A stretch of DNA of 64,000 nucleotides from QYOJ01 sp964616825 (GCA_964616825.1 CAZTSX010000001.1:1-64000), one strand, 5' to 3'. Positions 9,941-18,277 are shown, numbered from the stretch's first letter. The notes: generated from the letters alone by a model not told the origin. Translations and numbers: made by a program.

Positions 9941-10351
9941 ATGCCAGGTATATTTTCCCGTATTATTGACGAAGAGATTCCTTGCTATAAAGTGGCAGAA
10001 GATGAACGGTTTCTTGCGTTTCTGGACATCAATCCGCTGGCAATCGGTCATGTGCTTGTAATTCCGAAAAAGGAGATTGACTATATCTTTGATATTCCGG
10101 ATGACCTCTATAAAGATTATTTCTGTTTTGCAAAATCTGTCGCGCTGGCTATAGAAAATGTAATTCCCTGCCAGCGAATTGGAATCGCCGTTGTAGGCCT
10201 GGAGGTTCCACATGCCCATATCCACCTGATTCCGCTTCAGACGATTTACGACATTGATTTTAAAAAACCGAAGTTGAAACTTTCGGAAATAGAATTCCAG
10301 CGAATTGCAGAGAAGATCGCCTCCTCATTTGAGAAGATCGTCTCAACCTGA
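9941..10351 (+). CDS. HIT-family nucleotide-binding hydrolase
   Basis: A 136-residue histidine-triad protein. Seen: the triad PHAHIHLIP with H91, H93 and H95, and the conserved N-terminal segment (FLDINPLAIGHVLVIPK). Known: HIT proteins hydrolyse nucleoside phosphoramidates, dinucleoside polyphosphates or AMP conjugates; the substrate cannot be set here. It starts two bases after the greA stop, so the two are very likely one transcript. Convergent with the PurF-like gene. Confidence 0.93.
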   Translation: MPGIFSRIIDEEIPCYKVAEDERFLAFLDINPLAIGHVLVIPKKEIDYIFDIPDDLYKDYFCFAKSVALAIENVIPCQRIGIAVVGLEVPHAHIHLIPLQTIYDIDFKKPKLKLSEIEFQRIAEKIASSFEKIVST

Positions 10352-10370
10352 ATCTCCCTGCTGATCCGGA

Positions 10371-11993
10371 TCAGTAAGCCCGGATATTTTTCCCTTCGAT
10401 GTAGTTAATAAAGGATCGGTTGACAACTTTGTTGCCGCCGGGGGTTGGATAATTACCTGTGAAATACCAGTCACCCAGGTGGTTTGGAATAGCATCATGG
10501 AGATCTTCAATGGTTTGATAGATGATCTGTACACGGGCTTTACAGGATGAAGGAGTTAACAATTCTGATATCTTTTCCGATATCCTTTCGGCAGGGAAGG
10601 GTTTGTAGATCTCTTTCACATGGTTGATAATCTTCTCCTTAGGAAGGCTCTCGTCTTCTTTACACCTATTGTAAACATCGTTAATGATGTATTCCTGTTG
10701 TGTCTCTTTGAGCAATTCAGAAGCCGCTTTAAAAGCGATGAAGTCATTTAATTTAGCCATGTCTATTCCGTAGCAGTCCGGATAACGGATTTGGGGCGCT
10801 GAAGAGGCGATAACAATCTTCTTAGGCCCAAGCCTGTCCAGGATACGAAGAATACTTTGCTTCAACGTAGTTCCCCTGACAATAGAATCATCCAGGACAA
10901 CCAGGTTCTCCTGTCCCGGGCGCACGCTTCCATAAGTGATATCATAGACATGTGCAGCCAGATCGTCACGTTGGCTGTCGCGGGTAATGAACGTCCTGAG
11001 TTTCATATCCTTGACAGCGACCTTTTCTACTCTCGGTTTCAGCTTGAGTAGTTGTTCGATCTGATCGGGAGAACGATTGTTTTTTAAGTCGATGAGCCTG
11101 TCCCGTTTGATGGTATCACAAAAATGATCCAACTCTTCAACAAGTCCATAGTATGCATCAATCGCCGTGTTTGGAATGTAAGAAAAGACGGTATTTTGAA
11201 TATCGTGATCAATGGAATTCAAAATTGCAGGAGCCAAAAATTTCCCCAGTTTTTTACGCTCCCGGTAGATATCTTTATCGGTCCCCCTGGAGAAATANNN
11301 NNNNNNNNNNNNNNNNNNNNNNNNNNNNNNNNNNNNNNNNNNNNNNNNNNNNNNNNNNNNNNNNNNNNNNNNNNNNNNNNNNNNNNNNNNNNNNNNNTAT
11401 AAAATCTCGTTCTCCTTATCCAGAAAGTATCCGATCTTCTCCATGATAGTGATGGTGTCAGAGGTCTCAACCGGGCATTGTCCGAGATCAATGAGTATGT
11501 TGAAAAGTTCTTCAACATTGGTGAGGTTGAAGTTGCCGGCCAGCACCAGGTTTTTTGTCATCCAGTTATTCTCACGGATAAGGGGATGAAGGCTTTCAGT
11601 TGTGTTTCCGCCAAATGTTCCGTAACGGAGATGACCGAGATAGAGTTCCCCATACATCTCTATATGATGTTTCAACCAGCCGACATCATGAAGATTCTGT
11701 GGATAGTTATCCTCTATTTCTTTAACAGATCTACCGATCTGTGAGAAAATATCTTTGATTGGCGTGTCTGTGTTTGATCTGATCCGGTTGATATATCTGC
11801 TTCCCGGTTCCAGGTCAAATTTGATTACCGCAACTCCAGCGCCATCCTGCCCACGATTATGTTGCTTCTGCATTAACAGGTGCAATTTATTCAGCCCGTA
11901 AAACGCAGTACCGTATTTTGCCAGGTAATATTCCGGCGGTTTTAGCAAGCGAACAAGAGAGATACCACACTCGTGATGGATAAAGTCACTCAT
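10371..11993 (-). CDS. Amidophosphoribosyltransferase-like protein (PurF family), interrupted by an assembly gap
   Basis: Class II glutamine amidotransferase joined to a phosphoribosyltransferase domain. Seen: after the start MSDFIHHECGI the Cys at position 9 is the likely glutaminase nucleophile; QKQHNRGQDGAG and GHLRYGTFGG are glutaminase motifs; VVLDDSIVRGTT is the PRPP loop; SSAPQIRYPDCYGID follows as in PurF. Insertions between the domains and a long C-terminal tail fit the large PurF-like proteins of Bacteroidota rather than the short enzyme of E. coli. ATG 11993 is chosen because it puts the Cys near the N-terminus and a -7 box lies at 12016-12023. The 100-N gap falls inside the glutaminase domain; the frame on both sides agrees with a single gene. 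Whether it makes phosphoribosylamine or has another role is not shown. Confidence 0.88.
   Translation of the reverse strand: MSDFIHHECGISLVRLLKPPEYYLAKYGTAFYGLNKLHLLMQKQHNRGQDGAGVAVIKFDLEPGSRYINRIRSNTDTPIKDIFSQIGRSVKEIEDNYPQNLHDVGWLKHHIEMYGELYLGHLRYGTFGGNTTESLHPLIRENNWMTKNLVLAGNFNLTNVEELFNILIDLGQCPVETSDTITIMEKIGYFLDKENEILXXXXXXXXXXXXXXXXXXXXXXXXXXXXXXXXXXYFSRGTDKDIYRERKKLGKFLAPAILNSIDHDIQNTVFSYIPNTAIDAYYGLVEELDHFCDTIKRDRLIDLKNNRSPDQIEQLLKLKPRVEKVAVKDMKLRTFITRDSQRDDLAAHVYDITYGSVRPGQENLVVLDDSIVRGTTLKQSILRILDRLGPKKIVIASSAPQIRYPDCYGIDMAKLNDFIAFKAASELLKETQQEYIINDVYNRCKEDESLPKEKIINHVKEIYKPFPAERISEKISELLTPSSCKARVQIIYQTIEDLHDAIPNHLGDWYFTGNYPTPGGNKVVNRSFINYIEGKNIRAY
11298..11397. other. Scaffold gap of 100 N
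   Basis: Exactly 100 unknown bases inside the PurF-like gene, a placeholder length. The flanks share no overlap, so real sequence is missing. Comparison with PurF suggests that roughly 100 residues are absent, more than 100 bases can hold. Confidence 0.95.
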
Positions 11994-12015
11994 CGGCGAA
12001 GGATAAAATGAAGCG

Positions 12016-12023
12016 CAAAGATA
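12016..12023 (-). promoter_or_regulatory. -7 box of the PurF-like gene (TATCTTTG)
   Basis: On the minus strand, an exact TAnnTTTG match 22 bases before the ATG at 11993. It supports that start over longer N-terminal extensions. Confidence 0.55.
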
Positions 12024-12094
12024 CAAAATAAAGAGGGAGAGAATCAGTTGCAATTATATGAGTTGATCAATAACTTTTTTCCATATTTTTTCGA

Positions 12095-12102
12095 TACTTT
12101 TG
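12095..12102 (+). promoter_or_regulatory. -7 box of the selenium operon (TACTTTTG)
   Basis: Exact TAnnTTTG match 23 bases before the selU ATG at 12126. It lies downstream of a possible earlier start at 12048, which argues for ATG 12126. Confidence 0.6.
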
Positions 12103-12125
12103 TGTGTGCTTACAAAGACTACCTC

Positions 12126-13181
12126 ATGCCGATAACCCGGAATGCATCGGATTTTCTGACTACCTCTGAATCCATACCTGTCGTGGATGTCAGATCGCCA
12201 GCTGAATTTCACCAGGGTCATATTCCGGGAGCGATCAATATCCCGTTATTCAACGATCTCGAACGAATTGAGATAGGCAAACTCTATGTGCATTCAGGCC
12301 GCGATCAGGCAATATTACGTGCACTGGATATCATCCTGCCGAAAACGAGTCAGATTTTAAAGACTCTCCGTGATTGCACGAAAGGAAAAAAACTCCGTCT
12401 ATATTGCTGGCGTGGAGGATTACGCAGCTTGAACATGGCCTGGTTTTTTGAAACAAACGGGTTTCGTGTCTCCCTTCTTGACGGAGGATACAAAGCGTAT
12501 CGTAGATTTATCCGGACCCGGTTGGATGAAACGGCCAGGGTGGTGATCCTTGGCGGCTATACAGGAAGTGGAAAAACAGAGATATTAACCCACCTTTCAA
12601 AAATCGGCGAACAGGTGATTGACCTGGAGAAGCTTGCATCTCATAAAGGATCGGCATTCGGGGGTATCGGGTTGCCTGATCAACCCACCAACGAACAGTT
12701 CGGGAACAACCTCTATGACCATTGGCAACGGCTTGATAAAACCAGGTTTATCTGGCTGGAGGATGAGAGTCGGATGATCGGAAAAGTCACCATGCCCGAT
12801 CAGATGGTCAGGAAGATCAAGCAGTCACCATTGATCATCATGGATGTGCCAAAGGAAGTCCGCGTGAACAGGCTGGTCATGGAATATGCCGGTATCGATG
12901 ATCAGTTGTTAAGTGAAGCTGTGATGAAGATCGAAACCAGGCTGGGAAAGACACGGGCAAAGGGAGCATTGGTTTCGATACAGGAGAAGGATTATGCCAC
13001 TGTTGCCGACCAGGTACTCACCTATTACGACAAGGCTTACTCCTTCTCGATGAACCGTCGAGAGGGCCAGTCCCGTTTTCATTTTGCTGTCGAGAAATTT
13101 GATGCCTCTGAAGTTGCCGCAAGACTATTGGAGTTTGCAAACAAGCGCCTGAATAATGGAACCCATTTACCTGGATTATAA
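12126..13181 (+). CDS. selU: tRNA 2-selenouridine synthase SelU (MnmH/YbbB)
   Basis: A 351-residue enzyme that replaces sulfur with selenium in 2-thiouridine at the wobble position of certain tRNAs, using selenophosphate. Seen: N-terminal rhodanese domain with the catalytic Cys C94 in YCWRGGLRS, then a P-loop domain (GGYTGSGKT, residues 143-151) and the family motif ASHKGSAFG. Start ATG 12126 is set by the promoter box at 12095-12102. Its end overlaps the start of the NifS-SelD fusion by 26 bases, so translation is probably coupled. No SelA or SelB is in the window, so the visible selenium trait is selenouridine only. Confidence 0.95.
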   Translation: MPITRNASDFLTTSESIPVVDVRSPAEFHQGHIPGAINIPLFNDLERIEIGKLYVHSGRDQAILRALDIILPKTSQILKTLRDCTKGKKLRLYCWRGGLRSLNMAWFFETNGFRVSLLDGGYKAYRRFIRTRLDETARVVILGGYTGSGKTEILTHLSKIGEQVIDLEKLASHKGSAFGGIGLPDQPTNEQFGNNLYDHWQRLDKTRFIWLEDESRMIGKVTMPDQMVRKIKQSPLIIMDVPKEVRVNRLVMEYAGIDDQLLSEAVMKIETRLGKTRAKGALVSIQEKDYATVADQVLTYYDKAYSFSMNRREGQSRFHFAVEKFDASEVAARLLEFANKRLNNGTHLPGL

Positions 13182-15543
13182 TGCTACAACTCCCCTGGAC
13201 CCATTAGTACAGGAAGAGATGAAGCCATATCTGGATCTCTATTTTGGGAACCCTTCCAGTTCACATAATTATGGGACTAAAGCCAGGGAGGGTGTCATGC
13301 TGGCACGAAAACGTGTCGCAGATATGCTGAACTGCCATGCTGATGAAATCATTTTTACCAGTGGGGGTACTGAGTCCAACAACTTTGCTATTAAAGGAGT
13401 GGCAACTTCTCTTCGTTCAAAAGGGAACCATATCATTACGTCCGCTATTGAACACCCGGCTGTTACTGAAGTTTGCACTTATCTTCAAAAACAAGGTTTC
13501 GAAATCACCTGGGTGGAAGTAGATCCATTTGGCATGGTTAATCCAGCTGAGATTCGGCAGGCAATTCGTCCCGAAACGATATTGATCACAGTCATGCATG
13601 CGAACAATGAGACGGGAACGATTCAACCGGTTTCCGAGATTGCTTCTATCGCCAGCGAACAAGGTGTCCTGTTTCATACAGATGCCGCTCAGAGTATTGG
13701 CAAGATTCCGGTTGATGTGCAGGAGCTGGGAGCAGATCTATTATCCGTTGCCGGTCATAAGTTATATGGCCCCAAAGGAGTTGGAGCGCTTTATGTTCGC
13801 AGGGGTGTCAGTCTGGAGAAATTGATCCATGGCGCCGAACATGAAGCCGACCGCCGCGCTGGAACAGAGAATGTGATTGGGATCGCGGGACTCGGCAAAG
13901 CAGCGGAACTTGTCACCAGTCACCAGTCACCAGTCCCCAGTCACCAGTCCCCAGTCACCCATCCGCAATCCACAGACGTGTCATTGCGAGCTGAAGCTGC
14001 GAGCAAAGCGAAGCAGCAGCGAAGCAACCCCCAGGCTCTCAGGGATCGGCTTCACGAAGGCATCAAAAAAGGCATTCCAGACGTCAGACTGAACGGTCAT
14101 CCCGATAAACGACTGCCGAATACCCTGAGCCTGGGTTTCCCGGATGTGGATGCCAACCTGTTACTTGCAGCAATGAAAGGAGTGGCGGCATCAGCCGGAG
14201 CAGCATGTCATGCTGGCGAAGAAGCAATGTCGGGTGTGCTGGCTGCCATGCACGTGCCATACTCCTTTGCTATGGGAACGATCCGGTTCTCTGTAGGCAG
14301 AATGACGACAGAAAAAGAGATTGATTCGGCGATTGAGATCATTGTAAAGGCTTACAATGAAATTCGACATTCGAACTCACCAGTCTCATATCACCAACCC
14401 CCAAACCCCCTGAAGGGGGCTTATACCCTCCCCTTCAGGGGGAGGGTTAGGGAGGGGTTATCTGCGAAGCAGAGTAAGTCCCCTTCAGGGGATTTAGGGG
14501 TATCATCCGGCATCCGTCTAACCGACTACACCCAAGCCCTGGGTTGTGCATGCAAAATCCGGCCACAAATATTGGATAAGGTCCTGGAAAAGTTACCCAA
14601 ATCGAAAGACCCCCGGATATTAGCCGGGCTTGAGTCGTTGGATGATGCAGCCGTATACCAGATCAGTGAAAAGCAAGCGCTGGTGCAAACTGTTGATGTG
14701 ATCCCTCCTGTTGTCGACAATCCATACCACTATGGAGCTATCGCTGCCAGCAATGCATTAAGTGATATATACGCCATGGGCGGGAAACCCTTATACGCGT
14801 TGAATATAGTTGGCTTTCCCGGCACCCGGTTACCGGTTGAAGTGTTGCAGAAGATCTTGAAAGGTGCAACAGATAAAGCAGAAGAAGCTGGTATCCAGAT
14901 TCTTGGAGGTCACAGCATGGAGACACCTGAGCCCCTGTTTGGCCTCACGGTTACTGGAAGTGTCGAACCCGATAAGGTAATCAGAAACATAGGCCTGAAA
15001 CCCGGTGATGTTTTGATTCTCACCAAGCCCCTGGGAACAGGGATCCTTACGATCGCCATGAAAGAAAATTTAATTTCTGCTGCCGAATCGGAGAAAATCC
15101 TGAAGACTATGGCTGCTCTGAACAATCTGGCAGCGAAAGAGATGCAACAGTTTGATGTGCATGCCTGTACAGACATCACTGGTTTTGGACTCCTCATCCA
15201 CCTGAAGGAGATGATTGCCCGTGATCCAGTTGATATCGAGCTATCTGCTGATGCGATACCTTTTTATGAAGGTGTTTGGGAGTGTCTTGCAGAAGGATTG
15301 ACCCCGGCAGGAACAACAAATAACCTCAACTACATCAGTTCATCCGTGAGCTGGGGAGAAGGCGTTTCGCAGCAAGAGAAACTTCTGCTATGTGATCCCC
15401 AGACATCCGGTGGGCTAGTGATCGCTTTGCCGGAGCTGGAATCGATGAAGCTGATTGACCGGTTGAAAGCAGCCGGAGTGGAGACTGCTGCATTGGTCGG
15501 AAAATGTAAAACTGGAAAAGGAAAGATAATCGTTAACAAGTAG
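13156..15543 (+). CDS. selD: Cysteine desulfurase (NifS/IscS-like) fused to selenophosphate synthase SelD
   Basis: A 795-residue two-enzyme protein. Residues 1-404: PLP-dependent cysteine desulfurase, with FTSGGTESNN, HTDAAQ, the PLP lysine K202 in AGHKLYGPKG, RRAGTENV and the persulfide/perselenide Cys C351 in SAGAACHAGEE. Residues 453-795: SelD, with C464, C466 and K467 in GCACKIRP (usual form GCGCK) and ILGGHSMETPEP. Known: desulfurases can supply selenium from selenocysteine to SelD, and SelD makes selenophosphate for SelU, the neighbour upstream. Odd: residues 253-292 are a repeat-encoded insertion in the desulfurase domain, and the linker 405-452 is also made of repeats. Between the NifS end and the SelD active site I find no in-frame ATG, GTG or TTG, so SelD can only be made as the fusion. 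Is function kept despite the insertions? Likely, since both active sites are intact. Confidence 0.95.
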   Translation: MEPIYLDYNATTPLDPLVQEEMKPYLDLYFGNPSSSHNYGTKAREGVMLARKRVADMLNCHADEIIFTSGGTESNNFAIKGVATSLRSKGNHIITSAIEHPAVTEVCTYLQKQGFEITWVEVDPFGMVNPAEIRQAIRPETILITVMHANNETGTIQPVSEIASIASEQGVLFHTDAAQSIGKIPVDVQELGADLLSVAGHKLYGPKGVGALYVRRGVSLEKLIHGAEHEADRRAGTENVIGIAGLGKAAELVTSHQSPVPSHQSPVTHPQSTDVSLRAEAASKAKQQRSNPQALRDRLHEGIKKGIPDVRLNGHPDKRLPNTLSLGFPDVDANLLLAAMKGVAASAGAACHAGEEAMSGVLAAMHVPYSFAMGTIRFSVGRMTTEKEIDSAIEIIVKAYNEIRHSNSPVSYHQPPNPLKGAYTLPFRGRVREGLSAKQSKSPSGDLGVSSGIRLTDYTQALGCACKIRPQILDKVLEKLPKSKDPRILAGLESLDDAAVYQISEKQALVQTVDVIPPVVDNPYHYGAIAASNALSDIYAMGGKPLYALNIVGFPGTRLPVEVLQKILKGATDKAEEAGIQILGGHSMETPEPLFGLTVTGSVEPDKVIRNIGLKPGDVLILTKPLGTGILTIAMKENLISAAESEKILKTMAALNNLAAKEMQQFDVHACTDITGFGLLIHLKEMIARDPVDIELSADAIPFYEGVWECLAEGLTPAGTTNNLNYISSSVSWGEGVSQQEKLLLCDPQTSGGLVIALPELESMKLIDRLKAAGVETAALVGKCKTGKGKIIVNK
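13912..13974 (+). repeat. Heptanucleotide tandem array inside the NifS domain
   Basis: Seven copies of a 7-base unit, GTCACCA with a GTCCCCA variant (13912-13960), followed by two units ATCCGCA and ATCCACA (13961-13974): 63 bases, 21 codons, with no stop. It encodes a seven-residue repeat (SHQSPVP, SHQSPVT). Confidence 0.9.
13980..14030 (+). repeat. REP-like interspersed element, copy 1 (inside CDS)
   Basis: Begins with GTCATTGCGAG and ends with CGAAGCAACCC, around a purine-rich GC core. Two other copies lie outside genes at 31901-31932 (minus orientation) and 32546-32576. Here it is read in frame as part of the NifS-SelD protein. Confidence 0.75.
14362..14396 (+). repeat. Five heptanucleotide units at the start of the NifS-SelD linker
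   Basis: ATTCGAC, ATTCGAA, CTCACCA, GTCTCAT and ATCACCA tile 35 bases exactly up to the first base of the inverted-repeat element at 14397. The first two units are one word family; the last three are degenerate relatives of GTCACCA. Confidence 0.65.
14397..14501 (+). mobile_element. 105-base MITE-like palindromic element forming the NifS-SelD linker
   Basis: The two ends, 14397-14423 and 14475-14501, are inverted repeats of each other (24 of 27 positions agree), each with the core CCCCTGAAGGGG. Inside are a hairpin CCCTCCCC-TTCA-GGGGAGGG and a small one TCTGC-GAA-GCAGA. The length is 105, a multiple of three, and no stop occurs in the frame used. No transposase is seen; it would be non-autonomous. 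Elements built on this core are, from memory, common between genes in Bacteroidota. Confidence 0.7.
14505..14518 (+). repeat. Two ATCCGGC-type heptamers after the MITE-like element
   Basis: ATCCGGC then ATCCGTC. ATCCGGC is the reverse complement of a rotation of GATGCCG, the unit repeated three times at 20676-20696 in the M14 peptidase gene. Confidence 0.5.
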
Positions 15544-15548
15544 CAGAG

Positions 15549-16739
15549 ATGTTCACGAGCAAAGCCTTCCGTTATTCAACTTTCTCGGCTCTCTATTTTG
15601 CACAGGGATCTATTCTGGGGTATTTCACTGCCTTGAATGCTATTTATTTGCGATCGTATGATATTCCAATGACCCAGGTAGGACTGTTTTCTGCTATTGC
15701 CCTGATGCCCTTGATCCTGAAGATTTTCCTTGGGATGTTGAGTGACCGGATAAACCTGTTTGGATTGGGATACCGCAAGCCATATATCATTCTGGGCTTG
15801 CTGATTCAGGCGGCAGGTCAACTTATTTTTCCGTTTGTTGACCCTGCCACCTCTTTTGCCCTGTTAACAGTTATCGCTTTCTTTTCACTTACCGGGATGG
15901 CCATGTATGATACATGCACCGATGGTTTTGCCCTGGACACCACCCCAAAGGAGGATGAAGGAACGGTACAGGGTATCATGGTCGCCGGACGGGCACTGGG
16001 TATTGTCCTTATCTCCGCTACCGTTGGGGTTCTGTCATATATGACTAACTGGGATGCTGTGTTCCTGGCACTTGCTATCATGACTCTCATTCCCATCCCG
16101 ATGGTTCTGTTGTTAAAGGAGCCTTCACGGCCAGCCAACAGGACATTTGAATGGAAGGCTTTCCGGGCTTTCACAAAAAAACAGGTGGTCGCTTTGGGAA
16201 TGCTGGGTATTCTGGGATTTATCATCACCAGCGGAGCGAACATGCTGGTCAATCCTTTTTTGCAGGAAACGTTCGGGATCTCTTACATGCTGGCTGGATT
16301 TTATGCTGCTGTCTGGGGGGTGGGCGTGATCCTGGGTGGGATCACAGGTGGCCGGTTAACCGACAAAATCGGACATAAGCGATCTGTCAAAGGAGCGCTT
16401 TTTGCTTCCCTGATCACCGTTTTCCTTATTGCCATGATTGCTAACCCGATTCTGGCCTGGCCATTGGTGTTCCTGTTCGGACTGGCATATGGTTATTTTG
16501 AGACGGTCTACTTCGCTACATCAATGGGCAAAACGGATATGCGGATTGCCGCTTCCATGTTTGCAATCCTGATGGCGGTGGCCAATATCGGGTCGGGTAT
16601 CGGCCTGGCTGGAGGAGGATTCCTGAGCGACCTTGTCGGGTATCAGTGGACGTTCATTCTTTTTGCCTGCCTGAATCTTTTAGCCCTGCCACTACTTCCA
16701 GTGATTTTTAGGAAGAAAGGTAACCGGGTGATTAGCTGA
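15549..16739 (+). CDS. MFS transporter in the selenium operon
   Basis: A 396-residue membrane protein with about 12 hydrophobic segments, of the major facilitator superfamily. The loop DTCTDGFALDTTPKEDEGTVQG and the general layout are closest, from memory, to AmpG/PAT-like carriers. It starts five bases after the NifS-SelD stop, so it belongs to the same operon. Substrate unknown. By context a selenium compound or a metabolite tied to tRNA selenation is possible, but that is inference only. Its last eight bases overlap the end of the convergent DUF1846 gene. Confidence 0.85.
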   Translation: MFTSKAFRYSTFSALYFAQGSILGYFTALNAIYLRSYDIPMTQVGLFSAIALMPLILKIFLGMLSDRINLFGLGYRKPYIILGLLIQAAGQLIFPFVDPATSFALLTVIAFFSLTGMAMYDTCTDGFALDTTPKEDEGTVQGIMVAGRALGIVLISATVGVLSYMTNWDAVFLALAIMTLIPIPMVLLLKEPSRPANRTFEWKAFRAFTKKQVVALGMLGILGFIITSGANMLVNPFLQETFGISYMLAGFYAAVWGVGVILGGITGGRLTDKIGHKRSVKGALFASLITVFLIAMIANPILAWPLVFLFGLAYGYFETVYFATSMGKTDMRIAASMFAILMAVANIGSGIGLAGGGFLSDLVGYQWTFILFACLNLLALPLLPVIFRKKGNRVIS

Positions 16740-18249
16740 TAAAAAGACTCCGGGATGAGAAATTGGGATCTGATGTGAGGTTGACACCCAGCTTCCGTAA
16801 TCCCGCTTCATCACCTGGAGTGGGTATATGGGTGAGGTGGACTTCGCAGTTCCGGAGTTCTTTCAGAAATTCCACCGCCATCTGGGCTGCCGGATTGGAG
16901 ATGGCGCTGATACTCAGAGCGATCAGTGTCTCTTCTACATCCAGACTGATCACTTTGCCAAGAAGCACCTCTTTCTTCAGGAAAGTGAGGGAGCTGATTA
17001 CATTTTCGGGTATCAGGTGAAGGTTATCGGGGAGATTGGCCAGGTGTTTGGTTGCATTCAGAATCAGACTGGATCCCGCATGCATCAGAGGTGAGTTTTT
17101 ACCGGTAATGATGGTTCCGTCCTTCAGTTTCAGGGCAGCCCCGCAAAAGATCCCCTCATTTCCCTTTCCATGCAACCTTGCCTCCTCGGCCGCTTTGCGC
17201 GAAGGAATAACAACCTTTCTGTCTTCAGGTTTGCCATCTATTTTCTTCATGATCAACTCGGCCCGCTCCAGGATATCTTTATCCACAAAACCCATAGCGT
17301 ACTCGACGGCACAGCGAAAGAAACGCCGGATGATCTCCTGATGAGATGCCTCCTGCACAATAGTGTCATCGATAATCCCAAATCCGGCACGATTCACACC
17401 CATGTCTGTAGGTGATTTGTAGAACGATTCTTCGCCGGTGATCTTCTCAATGATCTTTTTCAGCAATGGGAAGGCTTCAATATCCCGGTTATAATTAACT
17501 GTAGTCTCATTATAAGCTTCCAGGTGATGTGAATCGATGAGGTTGACATCCTTCAGGTCGACTGTGGCGGCTTCGTAAGCAATATTTACCTTCTTGCTGA
17601 GTGGAAGATTCCAGATAGGGAAGGTCTCAAACTTGGCATAGCCGGCTTTAATCCCTATTTTGTATTCGTGATAGAGTTGTCCCAGACAGGTGGCAAGCTT
17701 GCCGCTGCCAGGACCTGGCCCTGTCACAATCACAATGGGTTTTGTTGTTTGGATATAGTCATTAGAGCCGTATCCTTCGTCACTGACAATCAAATCAATA
17801 TCGGTTGGATAGCCCTTGGTAAAATTGTGGGTGTAGACTTTTACTCCCCGGCGTTCGAGCTTGTTCTTGAATGCTTTCGCAGAAGGTTGATTGGTGAAAC
17901 GGGTTATAACAACAGCTGTAATATCGATATCCCACTCCTTGAAATCGTCAATGCTTTTCAGGGCATCGGCATCGTAGGTGATCCCAAAATCAGCCCGTAC
18001 CTTTTTCCGCTCAATATCTCCGGCATAAATGCAAAGGATCACATCGATCTTATCTTTCAGCTTCTGTAACAGGCGCATCTTTACATTCGGATCAAATCCT
18101 GGCAGCACACGGGAGGCGTGATAGTCGAACATAATCTTGCCTCCAAATTCAAGATAAAGTTTGTCGTTGAACCGTTGTACCCGGTTGAGGATCTCCTGCG
18201 ACTGTTCAGTCAGGTATTTCTCATTATCAAAGCCGTTATTATCTGGCAT
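16732..18249 (-). CDS. DUF1846 family protein (UPF0371)
   Basis: A 505-residue protein of a conserved family without a firmly assigned function. Seen: FDYHASRVLPGFDPN near the N-terminus, VIVTGPGPGSGKLATCLGQ with a P-loop-like glycine-rich stretch, SPTDMGVNRAG, and ALKLKDGTIITGKNS in the C-terminal part. Length agrees with the family (about 500). Single-gene unit read from a -7 box at 18278-18285. Convergent with the MFS gene and overlapping it by eight bases. Confidence 0.9.
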   Translation of the reverse strand: MPDNNGFDNEKYLTEQSQEILNRVQRFNDKLYLEFGGKIMFDYHASRVLPGFDPNVKMRLLQKLKDKIDVILCIYAGDIERKKVRADFGITYDADALKSIDDFKEWDIDITAVVITRFTNQPSAKAFKNKLERRGVKVYTHNFTKGYPTDIDLIVSDEGYGSNDYIQTTKPIVIVTGPGPGSGKLATCLGQLYHEYKIGIKAGYAKFETFPIWNLPLSKKVNIAYEAATVDLKDVNLIDSHHLEAYNETTVNYNRDIEAFPLLKKIIEKITGEESFYKSPTDMGVNRAGFGIIDDTIVQEASHQEIIRRFFRCAVEYAMGFVDKDILERAELIMKKIDGKPEDRKVVIPSRKAAEEARLHGKGNEGIFCGAALKLKDGTIITGKNSPLMHAGSSLILNATKHLANLPDNLHLIPENVISSLTFLKKEVLLGKVISLDVEETLIALSISAISNPAAQMAVEFLKELRNCEVHLTHIPTPGDEAGLRKLGVNLTSDPNFSSRSLFIS

Positions 18250-18277
18250 ATTCTTGGAATTAAATGGTATGAAAAGT

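Noticed and set aside
13912..13974. CRISPR-like appearance of regular short repeats
   Set aside because: The units are 7 bases with no spacers between them and are read in a protein frame; no cas gene is present.
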